This document shows, one piece after another, positions 9,401-17,946 of a DNA stretch of 64,000 nucleotides. The stretch lies in contig NZ_JAEUFG010000005.1 of assembly GCF_018588585.1 (NCBI RefSeq), positions 34,474-98,473 on the forward strand. The letters run 5' to 3'. The notes under the pieces are model-generated. The model did not search any database. It saw only the letters and a program-made list of their open reading frames with translations, and was not told the DNA's origin. The position numbers and the translations under genes were made by a program. This DNA is from Bacillus sp. SM2101 (GTDB taxonomy: Bacteria > Bacillota > Bacilli > Bacillales > SM2101). The stretch's first letter is position 1. Each line of letters opens with the position of its first letter.

Positions 9401-10124
9401 AAGATGTGTAAAATATACCATCTGCTTCAACTTTCCAATTTAAAAAAGAATTTTTAACACCGTTTGCAAAATCAAAAAAACTAACTTCCTGTTCCTGGTG
9501 CTTATCAATTTGATTAATGATTAAATATACTTCTTTTCCACGATCCTTTAATTCCTTTGCAAATAGAAAATTTTCTTCTGATTGTACATGGTTATAATCC
9601 ATTACAAAAAATATCGTATCTGCGATGTGAAGAGCCGATTCGGTCGCCAAACGATGCGCATCATCAGTAGAGTCGATCCCAGGAGTATCCATAATTGAAA
9701 CCCCTAACGGAATGGAAGTTGTTTCTACACTAAGTTCAATAGATGCGACTGAATCACCATCTTTACAAAGAGATTTCACAAGTTCATAATTATACGGACC
9801 TTCATATTGCACCACTTCACCACTATGAAAGTAAACGCGTGCATACTTGTTTCCCCTCTTTACTTTAACAAGGTTGGCACTTGTCGGAATCGGACTAGTA
9901 GGCAATAGCTGTTCACCTATTAATTCATTGATCATACTTGACTTCCCTGCCGAAAAATGGCCACAAAAACCAATGGTAAATTCCTCACTTTGAAGTTTTT
10001 TCATTAATTGAACAATTTTCGACGCGGTTTGGCTATCACCTTCATCATTAATTTTATGATAAATATCGAACAATCCACTCGTAATATTTTGAGTTGTGTA
10101 CTTTTTAACCCCTGTTTGCCCCAT
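6444..10124 (-). CDS. dynA: Bacterial dynamin-like protein DynA (tandem GTPase)
   Basis: A 1226-residue peripheral membrane GTPase built from two fused dynamin units, as in B. subtilis DynA (1193 aa), which tethers and fuses membranes and protects against membrane damage and phage lysis. Unit 1: P-loop GHFSAGKSSM near residue 60, switch DTPGIDST, G4 NQIDK. Unit 2: P-loop GAFSAGKSSF near residue 648, DTPGADSVN, G4-like NASD. Each GTPase is followed by long helical stalk segments. Start ATG 10124 is 8 bases after AAGGGG; an in-frame TTG at 10130 is less well placed. It is followed by ypbS. Confidence 0.93.
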   Translation of the reverse strand: MGQTGVKKYTTQNITSGLFDIYHKINDEGDSQTASKIVQLMKKLQSEEFTIGFCGHFSAGKSSMINELIGEQLLPTSPIPTSANLVKVKRGNKYARVYFHSGEVVQYEGPYNYELVKSLCKDGDSVASIELSVETTSIPLGVSIMDTPGIDSTDDAHRLATESALHIADTIFFVMDYNHVQSEENFLFAKELKDRGKEVYLIINQIDKHQEQEVSFFDFANGVKNSFLNWKVEADGIFYTSLKKKDHPLNELASVKKLLQKKINEKDSLLIKTSLLAAEKLLNEHLQYYVNKTLDQQNIFEKTLSHLPVNEREELLSNINNVQQEIDEKQQALESAELNCKKDIQAILDNAYLMPYSTREHARAFIEASQADFKIGLFSSKKKIAKEREDRLDVLCEDIKDKISSQLEWHIKDYFLEFCKKQAILEDELTRDIQTFSITLESSMLENILKKGARLTGDYVLTYTNDVVQMIKRMCRDETYEIINKIIIELNKHTSTQIDMLQNILKQQNNLMDAKSGLDQLVSMEERHRKSLNNLLHRQNELPQDNEELKALLEEHIVFTSMEDANQDNEVTDSQVIHSSLDNTNLTLRNNRNQGGRVNETIKYLNHVCNQISATPGFATVVKELREKSERLENRNFTVALFGAFSAGKSSFANALLGDKVLPVSPNPTTATINKIIPPSDEFPHGTVKVKLKTQQQIFEDVQQSLKIFNLKASTLEDAIKLLKQGTYRQQVIDSRDQSHYSFLHAVCSGYATMSKNLGSIITTSLAAFSDYVSVEEKACFVEWIELAFDSELTRQGISLVDTPGADSVNARHTDVAFDYIKNADAILFVTYYNHAFSKADREFIIQLGRVKDTFSMDKMFFVVNASDLAHSEEELGSVMNFVDEQLVSYGIRDPRLYPISSHKALTAKQNDSNDADVEMGDYSGILRFERDFKTFIIEELAEITISSAYTDIEKVNNMLDDYIKTATTSNDEKNSKLLAATDERESIRSIISTYQIDSQKRSIDQEITELVYYIQQRNFLRFSDLFKESFNPSTLREDGKNIQVKLEGALEELLSAISFDLEQEIRATSLRVEAFLRKQVAEILEDINIRIVGINDHLQFNINSEFEFPTPAFHYPFIGDQVNKNKVIGMYKNAKTFFEKHGKQKMSDEIVKQLEEPIHSFLKAMKTQVTSHYQYNFDQYVQASLQKLLNENEDYYEGIILALSDNVDVSLLQEIRQSIVSYMDI

Positions 10125-10790
10125 ATACAATACCCCTTAACATTCTGACTGATTAGTTATTTTCTTATTTTACAATATTAAATATGATGTTTCATAGTAA
10201 AACTATAAATTATTAAGAAAAACCCTAGTATCATGAAGATTTTGAAATTGAGCAACAAAGCCATATCACTTTCCTATCTCTAATCAGGCTCAATACGAAA
10301 TAGGCAAAGAAATTATTTTCTTTCCCAAAGGACATACATTGTAGTCATTTTTAGGACGCTCTACGTAAACGTTGATTTCAATATTAACCTAGTTGACGAT
10401 TTATAAGCTTGACTCCTAAGATTCAATAACTAATTTTCTTTCTTAGCTTAGTTTCGTGGCATCTTTTCTTCAATATCATAATGAAAACCAAATAAGACTT
10501 CTATAGTAATTTTGTATAAAAAGCAGCATAGTTTGCGAAAGGTTCTCAAATAACAAGCACCTTGAGCATTACATATCTAGTTATTTAAAAAACACAAACA
10601 TGTAAGGTCTGAAAAAACAGATAAACATCGTTCATAATTTGTTGCTATTTTTACAAAAATACAACATATAAAGGAAGGTTTTGGACAAAATCAACGGATT
10701 GTTCTATCAAGCTATGTAACTCTAATTAAATGTGAGTATAACGATAACTTTAAATAAAACGGAAGACCATTGTGAAGAGTTTCAAATAAA
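10125..10790. other. Intergenic stretch with decayed repeat fragments
   Basis: AT-rich and without a supportable gene. It holds weak matches to the dispersed repeat: ACGTAAACGTTGATTTC near 10370, the inverted core CGTGGCATCTTTTCTTC near 10455, and TTTGTTGCTATTTTTAC near 10640. These look like one or two old, shuffled copies. Confidence 0.4.
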
Positions 10791-10820
10791 AAGGACTTCC
10801 CCTGTTTGGAGAAGTCGAAC
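10791..10820 (-). terminator. Hairpin, possible - strand terminator
   Basis: On the - strand, GACTTCTCC-AAACA-GGGGAAGTC is followed by CTTTTTATTT. No - strand gene lies immediately upstream, so its role is unclear; it sits just before the small ORF at 10841. Confidence 0.35.
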
Positions 10821-10840
10821 GTTTTAAAGGAGTTGTTGTT

Positions 10841-10966
10841 GTGCATTATTATTATAAATCTAATAATCATTACGTTCAGCACACAATTATTGGAATTGCA
10901 CTATTAAATCTATTAAAATTTATTAAATCTATTAAATTCATTACACAAAACAATATTATGAGGTAA
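10841..10966 (+). CDS. Possible 41-residue small protein
   Basis: GTG at 10841 is preceded by AAAGGAG (10826-10832), 8 bases upstream. The product begins MHYYYKSNNHYVQHT and has a hydrophobic/basic middle (IIGIALLNLLKFIKSIKF) that could be a short amphipathic or membrane helix. The DNA contains tandem TTAAATCTATTAAA-type repeats, so low-complexity chance coding is possible. I do not recognise any family. It lies 63 bp before the cheX start on the same strand. Confidence 0.3.
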   Translation: MHYYYKSNNHYVQHTIIGIALLNLLKFIKSIKFITQNNIMR

Positions 10967-11029
10967 TATAGTAATGGGTATATTTTACCCGATTACAATC
11001 CCTGAAATAAAGATGGAGGTGAATTCAGT

Positions 11030-11485
11030 TTGGCCACATTAAGTTCAAAAGTAACAGGTGTTTTAAACAGCACTATTCATGTAGTTAAAACCGTAGTACC
11101 AATAGATGTAACAATTGATAAACCAGCGTTATTCACTCAACCGTTACTGCAATCCTCAATGGGCGTGTTAATTGGTATAACTGGGGATATAAGAGGAAGG
11201 TTAATAATAGAGGGAAACCCAACTGTATTTGGTGGAGTTGGTGAAATCATGTTCGGTATGCCTCTTGAGGGAGAAATGCTTGAATCATTTACAGGAGAGT
11301 TTGGTAATATGATTGCAGGTAATTTGTCTACACAACTTTCTCAACAAGGGATCAATATTGATATTACACCTCCTACAGTGTTAGTTGGTCAAACAAAAAT
11401 CTACGGCTTTGAAAAAGCCTTTAGAGTTCCCATTCAAGTGGAAGCGATGGGAGAAATGCAAATCATTTTAATGATTGAAATGTAA
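11030..11485 (+). CDS. cheX: CheX-type chemotaxis phosphatase
   Basis: A 151-residue single-domain protein of the CheC/CheX/FliY family. The dephosphorylation helix reads ESFTGEFGNMIAGNLST, carrying the E-x2-N pair that inserts into the active site of phosphorylated CheY. There is one such helix, as in CheX. Known family role: removal of phosphate from CheY-P to reset flagellar switching. Start TTG 11030 follows ATGGAGGTGA. The gene stands alone, far from other chemotaxis genes in this window, and has a strong terminator. Confidence 0.85.
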   Translation: MATLSSKVTGVLNSTIHVVKTVVPIDVTIDKPALFTQPLLQSSMGVLIGITGDIRGRLIIEGNPTVFGGVGEIMFGMPLEGEMLESFTGEFGNMIAGNLSTQLSQQGINIDITPPTVLVGQTKIYGFEKAFRVPIQVEAMGEMQIILMIEM

Positions 11486-11499
11486 TCAAATACACAACC

Positions 11500-11540
11500 A
11501 AGCAAAACAATCGACAAATAGTCGGTTGTTTTCTGCTTTT
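11500..11540 (+). terminator. Intrinsic terminator after cheX
   Basis: AAAACAATCGAC pairs with GTCGGTTGTTTT across an AAATA loop, then CTGCTTTT follows. It ends the cheX transcript. Confidence 0.8.
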
Positions 11541-11703
11541 AATTGCTTGTTTTCGTATTAATTGGTGTTATTCGTTCTTAGATATAAGCACATATAAATC
11601 AGTTGTGATGGCACCTTTACTATTTTATCATTGCTGAACTTTAATAAAACTCATCCCTCTGCCCATTTTTAGTAAAAGTAGGAACAAAGTATACGAAGAG
11701 GGT
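11541..11703 (-). repeat. Dispersed structured repeat, copy G (inverted)
   Basis: Reverse orientation: starts TTGCTTGTTTTCGTATTAAT and ends GGAACAAAGTATACGAAGAG. AAAACTCATC...CCCATTTTTAGT matches the reverse complement of copy C closely. Confidence 0.65.
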
Positions 11704-11792
11704 ATTTTAATGTCACTTCCAGCCCTATAACTATCACCTTATGACAAAAGTCACAAGCAGACAACTCAAATCTATTTAACTATTTCACATTT

Positions 11793-11893
11793 TTTTCACA
11801 AATTGTTTTTATTTTTTGTGATATTTATCACTGATAAATTAATTTATCACTATTATCATAGTGTTTATATTACATATGAACAATTTGTGAAAA
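11793..11893. promoter_or_regulatory. 15-bp inverted repeat flanking the oxidase promoter
   Basis: TTTTCACAAATTGTT (11793-11807) and AACAATTTGTGAAAA (11879-11893) are perfect inverted copies. Each contains TTTGTGAAA on one strand, close to the ResD site consensus TTTGTGAAT recalled for B. subtilis. They bracket the Crp/Fnr box and the predicted -10. Confidence 0.5.
11817..11832 (+). promoter_or_regulatory. Crp/Fnr-type operator before the oxidase operon
   Basis: TGTGATATTTATCACT is a TGTGA-N6-TCACT dyad. A TATCAT -10 at 11854-11859 would place the start near 11866 and the box centre at about -41.5, the class II activation position. An 18-base perfect palindrome, TGATAAATTAATTTATCA, overlaps downstream (11832-11849). 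Confidence 0.55.
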
Positions 11894-11983
11894 CCTAATA
11901 ACTGTATGGATTTTACACATTAGTCTAGTAAGATAATAGTGTAATAATAGGAAATTTGTTCAATAGCGAAGGGAGTGAGAGAG

Positions 11984-12130
11984 ATGCCGAAAACTGAGCT
12001 TCAAAATCAAAAAACTAAAATAGAAAGTGAGCCTTCATTAAAAGGAGCGTTAGCTTCAGTAATGTTGTTGGGTTTCTTTCTAATCATTACTTGGTTGGGA
12101 GTTTATTTTTTATTTGTAGACCGCTTATAG
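11984..12130 (+). CDS. cbaD: Cytochrome c oxidase subunit 2A (ba3 type), short
   Basis: A 48-residue protein: a polar N-terminus of about 20 residues, then one transmembrane helix (ALASVMLLGFFLIITWLGVY) and a short LFVDRL tail. This is the pattern of subunit IIa of ba3-type oxidases, which sits beside subunit I. ATG 11984 is preceded by GGGAGTGAGAG. It is too short for common ORF thresholds and is the first gene of the oxidase operon; the subunit II start lies 18 bp after its stop. Confidence 0.75.
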   Translation: MPKTELQNQKTKIESEPSLKGALASVMLLGFFLIITWLGVYFLFVDRL

Positions 12131-12148
12131 AAGGAGGGGAATTAGTCG

Positions 12149-12619
12149 ATGCACATGCACAAGTTTGAAAAAATATGGTTGTTATTTGGAGTTGGAACTC
12201 TACTTGTCTTCTTAACTGTTATAGGTATTAGCGCATTTTATTTAGGAAACCAACCTCCTAGTTGTTTAACAACAATTGATCCAGAAAAGGTTGACCAAAC
12301 AGCACCATTTGATAATCCAGGGTTAGTACAAATCGGTGACAATGAATATCAATTAACATTTGTTGCTTCTGCATTTAGTTACTCTCCAACAAAAGTACAA
12401 GTACCAAAGGGTGCGAAAGTAAAAATCGTTGCTACAACGAAAGATGTTATTCACGGCTTTGAAATAGCAGGTACAAATGCAAATATGATGCTTGAACCTG
12501 GGTACATAAGCGAAGTAACAACTACGTTTGATGAAGTTGGAGAGTATTTAGTTTTATGTAATGAATATTGTGGAATAGGTCATACTAGTATGACTGCAAC
12601 AATCGAGGTGGTTGAATAA
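12149..12619 (+). CDS. cbaB: ba3-type cytochrome c oxidase subunit II
   Basis: A 156-residue protein with one N-terminal transmembrane helix (about 9-32) and an outward cupredoxin domain. The CuA site is visible: H in VIHGFEIAG and the CNEYCGIGHTSM loop with two Cys, Glu, His and Met. It accepts electrons from cytochrome c and passes them to haem in subunit I. The short single-helix form distinguishes ba3/b(o/a)3 oxidases from the aa3 type. ATG 12149 follows AAGGAGGGG. Its stop overlaps the next start by one base (TAATG). Confidence 0.92.
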   Translation: MHMHKFEKIWLLFGVGTLLVFLTVIGISAFYLGNQPPSCLTTIDPEKVDQTAPFDNPGLVQIGDNEYQLTFVASAFSYSPTKVQVPKGAKVKIVATTKDVIHGFEIAGTNANMMLEPGYISEVTTTFDEVGEYLVLCNEYCGIGHTSMTATIEVVE

Positions 12620-14268
12620 TGAGTATTGTTGAAGCGAAAGTTGATCGACGCGATGGAAAATTGGCAATGGCACATATTTATGTCGCATTTATTGCACTAG
12701 CACTCGGAGGATTAGCAGGATTATTACAAACACTTGTTCGCTCAGGGGAATTTACCCTCCCTTCATGGCTTGGCTATTATCAAATTTTAACTGTACACGG
12801 CGTATTACTTGGTCTTGTTTTAACTACATTCTTCATTATCGGCTTTCAATTTGCCAGCCTAAGTAGAACAGCAGGTGCATTATCCAATAAGGTTCGCTTG
12901 ACTGGTTGGATCGGGTTTTGGATGATGACCATTGGTACGGCAATTGCCGCAGTATTTATTTTATTGAATGAAGCATCAGTACTTTATACATTCTACGCTC
13001 CTTTAAAAGCACATCCAGGTTTTTACATAGGCTTAACTTTGGTTGTTGTTGGTAGCTGGGTAGCTGGATTTGCTATGTTTGCACATTACAGAAAGTGGCG
13101 TAAACAACATCCAGGTGAGATTAGTCCACTATTAAGCTTTATGTCTATCGTTAATATGATATTGTGGTTAGTAGCAACACTAGGCTTAGCTGCTACAGTC
13201 CTAGTTCAATTTATTCCGTGGTCATTAGGTATTGTTGAAACAATTGATGTGTTAGTTAGTCGTACATTATTCTGGTATTTTGGTCATCCACTTGTATATT
13301 TCTGGCTGTTACCAGCATACATGATTTGGTATGTTGTTATTCCTAAAGTATTGGGGACTAAAATATTCTCAGATGCTCTAGCTAGAATGTCATTTATTTT
13401 ATTCTTACTATTCTCTATCCCTGTTGGATTTCACCATCAATTAACAGAGCCAGGAATTGATCCAGCGTGGAAGTTTTTACAAGTTATTTTAACTTTCTTA
13501 GTTGTTATACCATCTTTAATGACGGCTTTCTCAATGTTTGCAACGTTCGAATTGTATGGTCGCTCAAAAGGTGCAACTGGGTTATTCGGCTGGGTTAAGA
13601 AGCTACCTTGGAAAGATGCACGCTTTTTTGCACCGTTTATAGGAATGTTATTCTTCATTCCAGCTGGTGCAGGTGGTTTAATTAACGCAAGTAACCAATT
13701 AAATCAAGTTGTCCATAACACCATTTGGGTAACAGGTCATTTCCATTTAACATTAGCAACAACTGTTTTACTTACGTTCTTTGGTGCAGCCTATTGGTTA
13801 ATCCCACACATTACAGGGCGTGTAATGACGAAGGCTATGAACAAACTAGCAATCATTCAAACCATTGTATGGGCTATCGGGATGACATTTATGTCAGGAG
13901 CAATGCATGCTGCTGGGCTACTAGGTGCTCCACGTCGTTCCGATTATTCAACATACGGCGGCTCAGAACAAGCACTGGAATGGATTCCTTATCAAATCGC
14001 GCAAGCAATTGGCGGTTCTATCTTATTCATCGGTATCATCTTAGTACTAATTATTATTACTAATTTAGCATTTTTTGCACCAAAAGGTGAAACTGAATTC
14101 CCAGTTGCAGAGGTTACAGAGCATGCCGAAAAAACACCTATGGTTCTTGAAAACTGGAAACTATGGATTGGAATTACTATTTTGTTAATATTATTTGCAT
14201 ATACAATTCCGTTCATAGACATGATTCAAAATGCACCAGTCGGTTCAAAAGGTTATAGGTTATGGTAA
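12619..14268 (+). CDS. cbaA: ba3-type cytochrome c oxidase subunit I
   Basis: A 549-residue membrane protein with 13 or so transmembrane helices, the proton-pumping haem-copper core. Visible ligands: the low-spin haem His in TVHGVLLGL, the CuB His-Tyr pair in GHPLVYFWLLPAY, and the His pair in TGHFHLTLATT. GAMHAAGLLGAPRR near residue 440 is typical of the b(o/a)3 subfamily. High-affinity oxidases of this group are used at low oxygen. It overlaps subunit II by one base and is probably translationally coupled. A strong terminator follows. Confidence 0.93.
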   Translation: MSIVEAKVDRRDGKLAMAHIYVAFIALALGGLAGLLQTLVRSGEFTLPSWLGYYQILTVHGVLLGLVLTTFFIIGFQFASLSRTAGALSNKVRLTGWIGFWMMTIGTAIAAVFILLNEASVLYTFYAPLKAHPGFYIGLTLVVVGSWVAGFAMFAHYRKWRKQHPGEISPLLSFMSIVNMILWLVATLGLAATVLVQFIPWSLGIVETIDVLVSRTLFWYFGHPLVYFWLLPAYMIWYVVIPKVLGTKIFSDALARMSFILFLLFSIPVGFHHQLTEPGIDPAWKFLQVILTFLVVIPSLMTAFSMFATFELYGRSKGATGLFGWVKKLPWKDARFFAPFIGMLFFIPAGAGGLINASNQLNQVVHNTIWVTGHFHLTLATTVLLTFFGAAYWLIPHITGRVMTKAMNKLAIIQTIVWAIGMTFMSGAMHAAGLLGAPRRSDYSTYGGSEQALEWIPYQIAQAIGGSILFIGIILVLIIITNLAFFAPKGETEFPVAEVTEHAEKTPMVLENWKLWIGITILLILFAYTIPFIDMIQNAPVGSKGYRLW

Positions 14269-14280
14269 AAATGTAACAAC

Positions 14281-14328
14281 AAGCGCCTTGTGAAGTCGTG
14301 TTAATATACTTCACAAAGCGCTTATTAT
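14281..14328 (+). terminator. Intrinsic terminator of the oxidase operon
   Basis: AAGCGCCTTGTGAAG pairs with CTTCACAAAGCGCTT (one mismatch) around a 12-base loop, followed by an AT-rich tail. Confidence 0.75.
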
Positions 14329-14345
14329 ATGTCTTTTATTTATTA

Positions 14346-14384
14346 CAAAAGCCTCCTTTGTAAAATGACAAAGGAGGCTTTGCT
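14346..14384 (-). terminator. Intrinsic terminator of the carboxypeptidase gene
   Basis: Perfect 14-bp stem AAAGCCTCCTTTGT/ACAAAGGAGGCTTT. On the - strand it is followed by TGTAATAAAT, with TTTT in the 3' arm. It lies between convergent operons. Confidence 0.65.
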
Positions 14385-14407
14385 ATCTTTCATTTGCTAA
14401 ACTAACA

Positions 14408-15928
14408 TTAGCTGTTAATTTGATAGACTCTACGGTACTTCTCTTCTAAATACTCGATCAAATGATTTGCATTTAATCCTTCACCTGTTACATCTTGTAG
14501 GATTTCAAGTGGTTTTTTCAGTTTACCAAATTGGTGTACATGCTCTGTGAGCCATTCGCGAACTGGCTCTAATTCCCCTTTTTCCATTAACTCATCAAAA
14601 TTCGGAATACCTACAAGCATCGCTTTATTTAGTTGGGCTGCATACATATACCCTAATGCGTATGAAGGGAAATATCCAAACATTCCACCTGCCCAATGCA
14701 CATCCTGTAGCACTCCTTCCGCATCATTAGAAGGGCGTACACCTAAATATTCCTCATATTTATTATTCCAAACTTCTGGTAAGTCTTTCACTTCAATTTC
14801 TCCGTTAAATAATCCTTTTTCAATCTCATATCGAATCATAATATGTAACGGATAAGTTAATTCGTCTGCTTCGATTCGGATTAATGAAGGCTTTGATTCA
14901 TTAATAGCTTTATAGAAATCATCTAACTCTATAGAATCAAACTGACCATTTGTATGATCTTTTAATAAATCATAATTCTTTTTCCAGTAAGAATAATTGC
15001 GTCCTACAAAATTTTCGTAAAACAGTGATTGTGATTCATGAATGCCCATTGATGTTCCTGAACATAAAGGAGTGCCTGTTAAGTCAGTTGAAATATTTTG
15101 CTCATATAATGCATGACCACACTCGTGAATTGTTCCAAAAACCGCAGTTCGGAAATCCTTTTCATCATATTTTGTCGTGATGCGTACATCTCCTGGGTTT
15201 AAGCCTGTCGCAAATGGGTGTACTGTTTCGTCTAATCTACCAGCTTCAAAATCATAGCCCAATTGCTCTAGAATTGCTAAACTAAATTCACGTTGTTTAC
15301 CTTTAGGAAAGTGTTCAAACAAGAAGCTCGTTTCAGGCTGTTCTGCTGCAGCAATTTCTTTTACTAATGGGACAATTCGCTCACGGGCTTCATGAAAGAC
15401 CTTATCTAAAATGTCCACAGTCATACCTGGCTCATAATCGTCAAGTAGTACATCATATTTGTTATCTTTATAACCCCAGTATTCAATAAACCGCTTGTTA
15501 AAGTCGACTAATTTTTCTAGGTAAGGCTGGAACATTGAAAAGTCTGATGCTGCCTTTGCTTCCTCCCACACAGACTCAGCTTTTGATTGAAGAATGACAA
15601 ACTCCTTATACTCTTCAGCAGGAATTTTTTTATTCTTATCATAATGTTTTTTACATTCTTTAAGAGTTTTGATCGTTTTTTCAGATAGCTGCTCTTTAAC
15701 ACCTTGTGACGAGAGCTTCGCAATATATGAAGCCATTTCTTCAGAAGTAGTCATTGCAAAGATTTCAGATGATAAAGTTCCAATTACCTCAGAACGTTGA
15801 GCCACACCTTTTTTCGGAGCGCCTGTGCGTAGGTCCCAATGCATTAATCCAACAGCTTCATTATAGCCAATTATTTTTTTTACATAATCTAAAAATTGTT
15901 GTTCTAATTTTAATATATCTTGATTCAT
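14408..15928 (-). CDS. ypwA: Metallocarboxypeptidase, M32 family (YpwA)
   Basis: A 506-residue cytosolic zinc carboxypeptidase that trims C-terminal residues from peptides. The zinc site reads TIHECGHALYEQ (HExxH), with a downstream Glu in GIHESQSLFYEN. The family signature DVRITTKYDE lies before it. Length matches YpwA (about 500 aa). Start ATG 15928 follows AAGGAGGAACAAC; the in-frame upstream codons to 15973 are not conserved. The ypwA-ypvA adjacency matches B. subtilis, though both genes have room for their own promoters. Confidence 0.92.
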   Translation of the reverse strand: MNQDILKLEQQFLDYVKKIIGYNEAVGLMHWDLRTGAPKKGVAQRSEVIGTLSSEIFAMTTSEEMASYIAKLSSQGVKEQLSEKTIKTLKECKKHYDKNKKIPAEEYKEFVILQSKAESVWEEAKAASDFSMFQPYLEKLVDFNKRFIEYWGYKDNKYDVLLDDYEPGMTVDILDKVFHEARERIVPLVKEIAAAEQPETSFLFEHFPKGKQREFSLAILEQLGYDFEAGRLDETVHPFATGLNPGDVRITTKYDEKDFRTAVFGTIHECGHALYEQNISTDLTGTPLCSGTSMGIHESQSLFYENFVGRNYSYWKKNYDLLKDHTNGQFDSIELDDFYKAINESKPSLIRIEADELTYPLHIMIRYEIEKGLFNGEIEVKDLPEVWNNKYEEYLGVRPSNDAEGVLQDVHWAGGMFGYFPSYALGYMYAAQLNKAMLVGIPNFDELMEKGELEPVREWLTEHVHQFGKLKKPLEILQDVTGEGLNANHLIEYLEEKYRRVYQINS

Positions 15929-16011
15929 GTTGTTCCTCCTTAAACAGTTTTCATTTACTATAATTCTATACAATTATAATAAATCCTTCTAAATCTTACA
16001 TTTAAATATTC

Positions 16012-17946
16012 TTAAGATTTTGTAACATTTGTAGGAAGATTTGTTTCTACCTTTGTGATTAATTCTTTATCAATATCACTTGTACAAAAAATTGTCACAA
16101 CACCCTTATCATGATGAGAACGAACTAAACGTCCAACCCCTTGACGTAGTCGAAGCATCATATAAGGAACATCAATTGACCAAAACGGATCCGCAGATGC
16201 TTTACGTTTTGCATTAAATACAGGGTCATTTGGTGGATATGGCAAAGACCAAATAATAAGATTAGACAAAGCTGGGCCAGGTATATCTAAACCTTCCCAA
16301 AGATGCTGCGCACAAAGTATAGTATGTTCTTCATTTTGGAATATTGAAACTAGTTCACTAATCTCTCTATCTCCCTCAAATAAAAATGAAAATTCCGTTT
16401 GCTCACTACAGTGTTCTTTGAATAACTGTAAATCATGTTTACTATTAAATAATAATAACGCTCTTCCATTCGATTTCTGTAATTCTTTTAGTGTATACGT
16501 AAACTTCTGCTGAAATAAGTTGTCATTAGCTGTTAGGATTGGCATCTTTATCTTCATTTGTTCATCGTAATCAAATGGCGATTCCACTGAAAACGATAAA
16601 TAATCACGAATACCTAAGCTAGCTGTAACATACTCAAAAGATTGGTTATTTGAAAGTGTTGCAGAGCTAAAGACAAACGGAATGTTGTTTGAGAAAACTT
16701 TTTCCTCTAGTACATTCTCTACCGATTTTGGCATAATCACAACAGTTGTTTCATCATCGTTTGCTTCAATCCATGTTATAGCCTCATCATTTTCAACCAT
16801 TAGCTGCAAAGAATATTGCACTTGATCAATATATTCATCAACAATATTCAATTGATACTCTTCAATCGTATATGTTTCACTTTCGAAAACTAGTGCATCT
16901 CCAATGGCAATTAACTTTTCGTTTAATTGTTTAGCATAATTAATAATAGAGCCGGATAAAGCAAGGTTCATTCGATGAGACCCTTGTACTTGAACAGCTT
17001 GCTCCACTATTGAATCAAAAAATAACTGATTTGTTTCAATCGTCTCTTCTATTAACAATGCAAGCTCTTCTCTTATCTCATTTTCAAGCAGTCGAGTTAA
17101 TAATCCTTCTAATAATGTTGCTTTTATTTTATAGGTCAACGCCTTTTGTGCCGCAATTTCTAACAGATGCCCTTCGTCAAAAACTACGCTGCTATATTCA
17201 GGGAGTAACGGCAATTGCCCTTCTCTCTTACGTGATTCTTTCGTCCAGACATGTTCCATATAAAAGTCATGTGAACAAATAATTAAATCTGTAGCCTTGC
17301 GATAATGATCTCTAGACAAAATTTGTCCACATCGATGTCGCTTCTCACAACTTGAGCAATCTTGAAATACATCCCATGAAATCATGTTCCATTCCTCATC
17401 AGACAACAGAGGATATTGTTTTCGATCCCCATAAGGTGTAAATTGTTGTAGTGCTGCATGATTATTCACGAATTTCGGTAGAGAATCATAAACATCATTA
17501 ATATTGTCATGCTCTGAAAAAGTCATTGCATCATCTAGTTTGTTCAAACACAAATATTGATCAGGGGATTTTGCCAGTCTGACATCAATATTCATATTTA
17601 ATAGTTTTCGAAGTTTTGCAATGTCTCCTTCCTTTTTAACAAGCTGTTCAATTAATGACTCATCAGCACAGCTAATAATTGCGGGTTTACCTGTATACCT
17701 TGCGTAACACAATGCATATAATAAATATACAATTGTCTTTCCTGTTCCAACCCCAGCCTCAGCTAATATTATCTTCTTTTCCTTAAATGCACGTTCAAGC
17801 TGAAATGCCATGAAAATCTGTTCATCTCTAAGCTCTAAACCTGCTTCGGGTAGTATGTCATAAAACACATCGCCAATCCATTCATTTAATTTATCAAAAA
17901 AGTTATCATTCGTTAATACTTGAAAAGGTAGTCGTTCACGAATCAT
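16012..17946 (-). CDS. ypvA: DinG/XPD-like helicase YpvA
   Basis: A 644-residue superfamily 2 helicase. Walker A EAGVGTGKT lies near residue 62 and the DEAH-box variant VVFDEGHLLE near 260. Between them, cysteines in QYLCLNK (near 131) and DCSSCEKRHRC (near 193-203) have the spacing expected for a [4Fe-4S] domain as in XPD and E. coli DinG. Motif VI reads LRQGVGRLVRS. It probably unwinds DNA 5' to 3' during repair. Unlike dinG at 53379-56177 it has no exonuclease domain. ATG 17946 follows GGAGG. Confidence 0.88.
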   Translation of the reverse strand: MIRERLPFQVLTNDNFFDKLNEWIGDVFYDILPEAGLELRDEQIFMAFQLERAFKEKKIILAEAGVGTGKTIVYLLYALCYARYTGKPAIISCADESLIEQLVKKEGDIAKLRKLLNMNIDVRLAKSPDQYLCLNKLDDAMTFSEHDNINDVYDSLPKFVNNHAALQQFTPYGDRKQYPLLSDEEWNMISWDVFQDCSSCEKRHRCGQILSRDHYRKATDLIICSHDFYMEHVWTKESRKREGQLPLLPEYSSVVFDEGHLLEIAAQKALTYKIKATLLEGLLTRLLENEIREELALLIEETIETNQLFFDSIVEQAVQVQGSHRMNLALSGSIINYAKQLNEKLIAIGDALVFESETYTIEEYQLNIVDEYIDQVQYSLQLMVENDEAITWIEANDDETTVVIMPKSVENVLEEKVFSNNIPFVFSSATLSNNQSFEYVTASLGIRDYLSFSVESPFDYDEQMKIKMPILTANDNLFQQKFTYTLKELQKSNGRALLLFNSKHDLQLFKEHCSEQTEFSFLFEGDREISELVSIFQNEEHTILCAQHLWEGLDIPGPALSNLIIWSLPYPPNDPVFNAKRKASADPFWSIDVPYMMLRLRQGVGRLVRSHHDKGVVTIFCTSDIDKELITKVETNLPTNVTKS

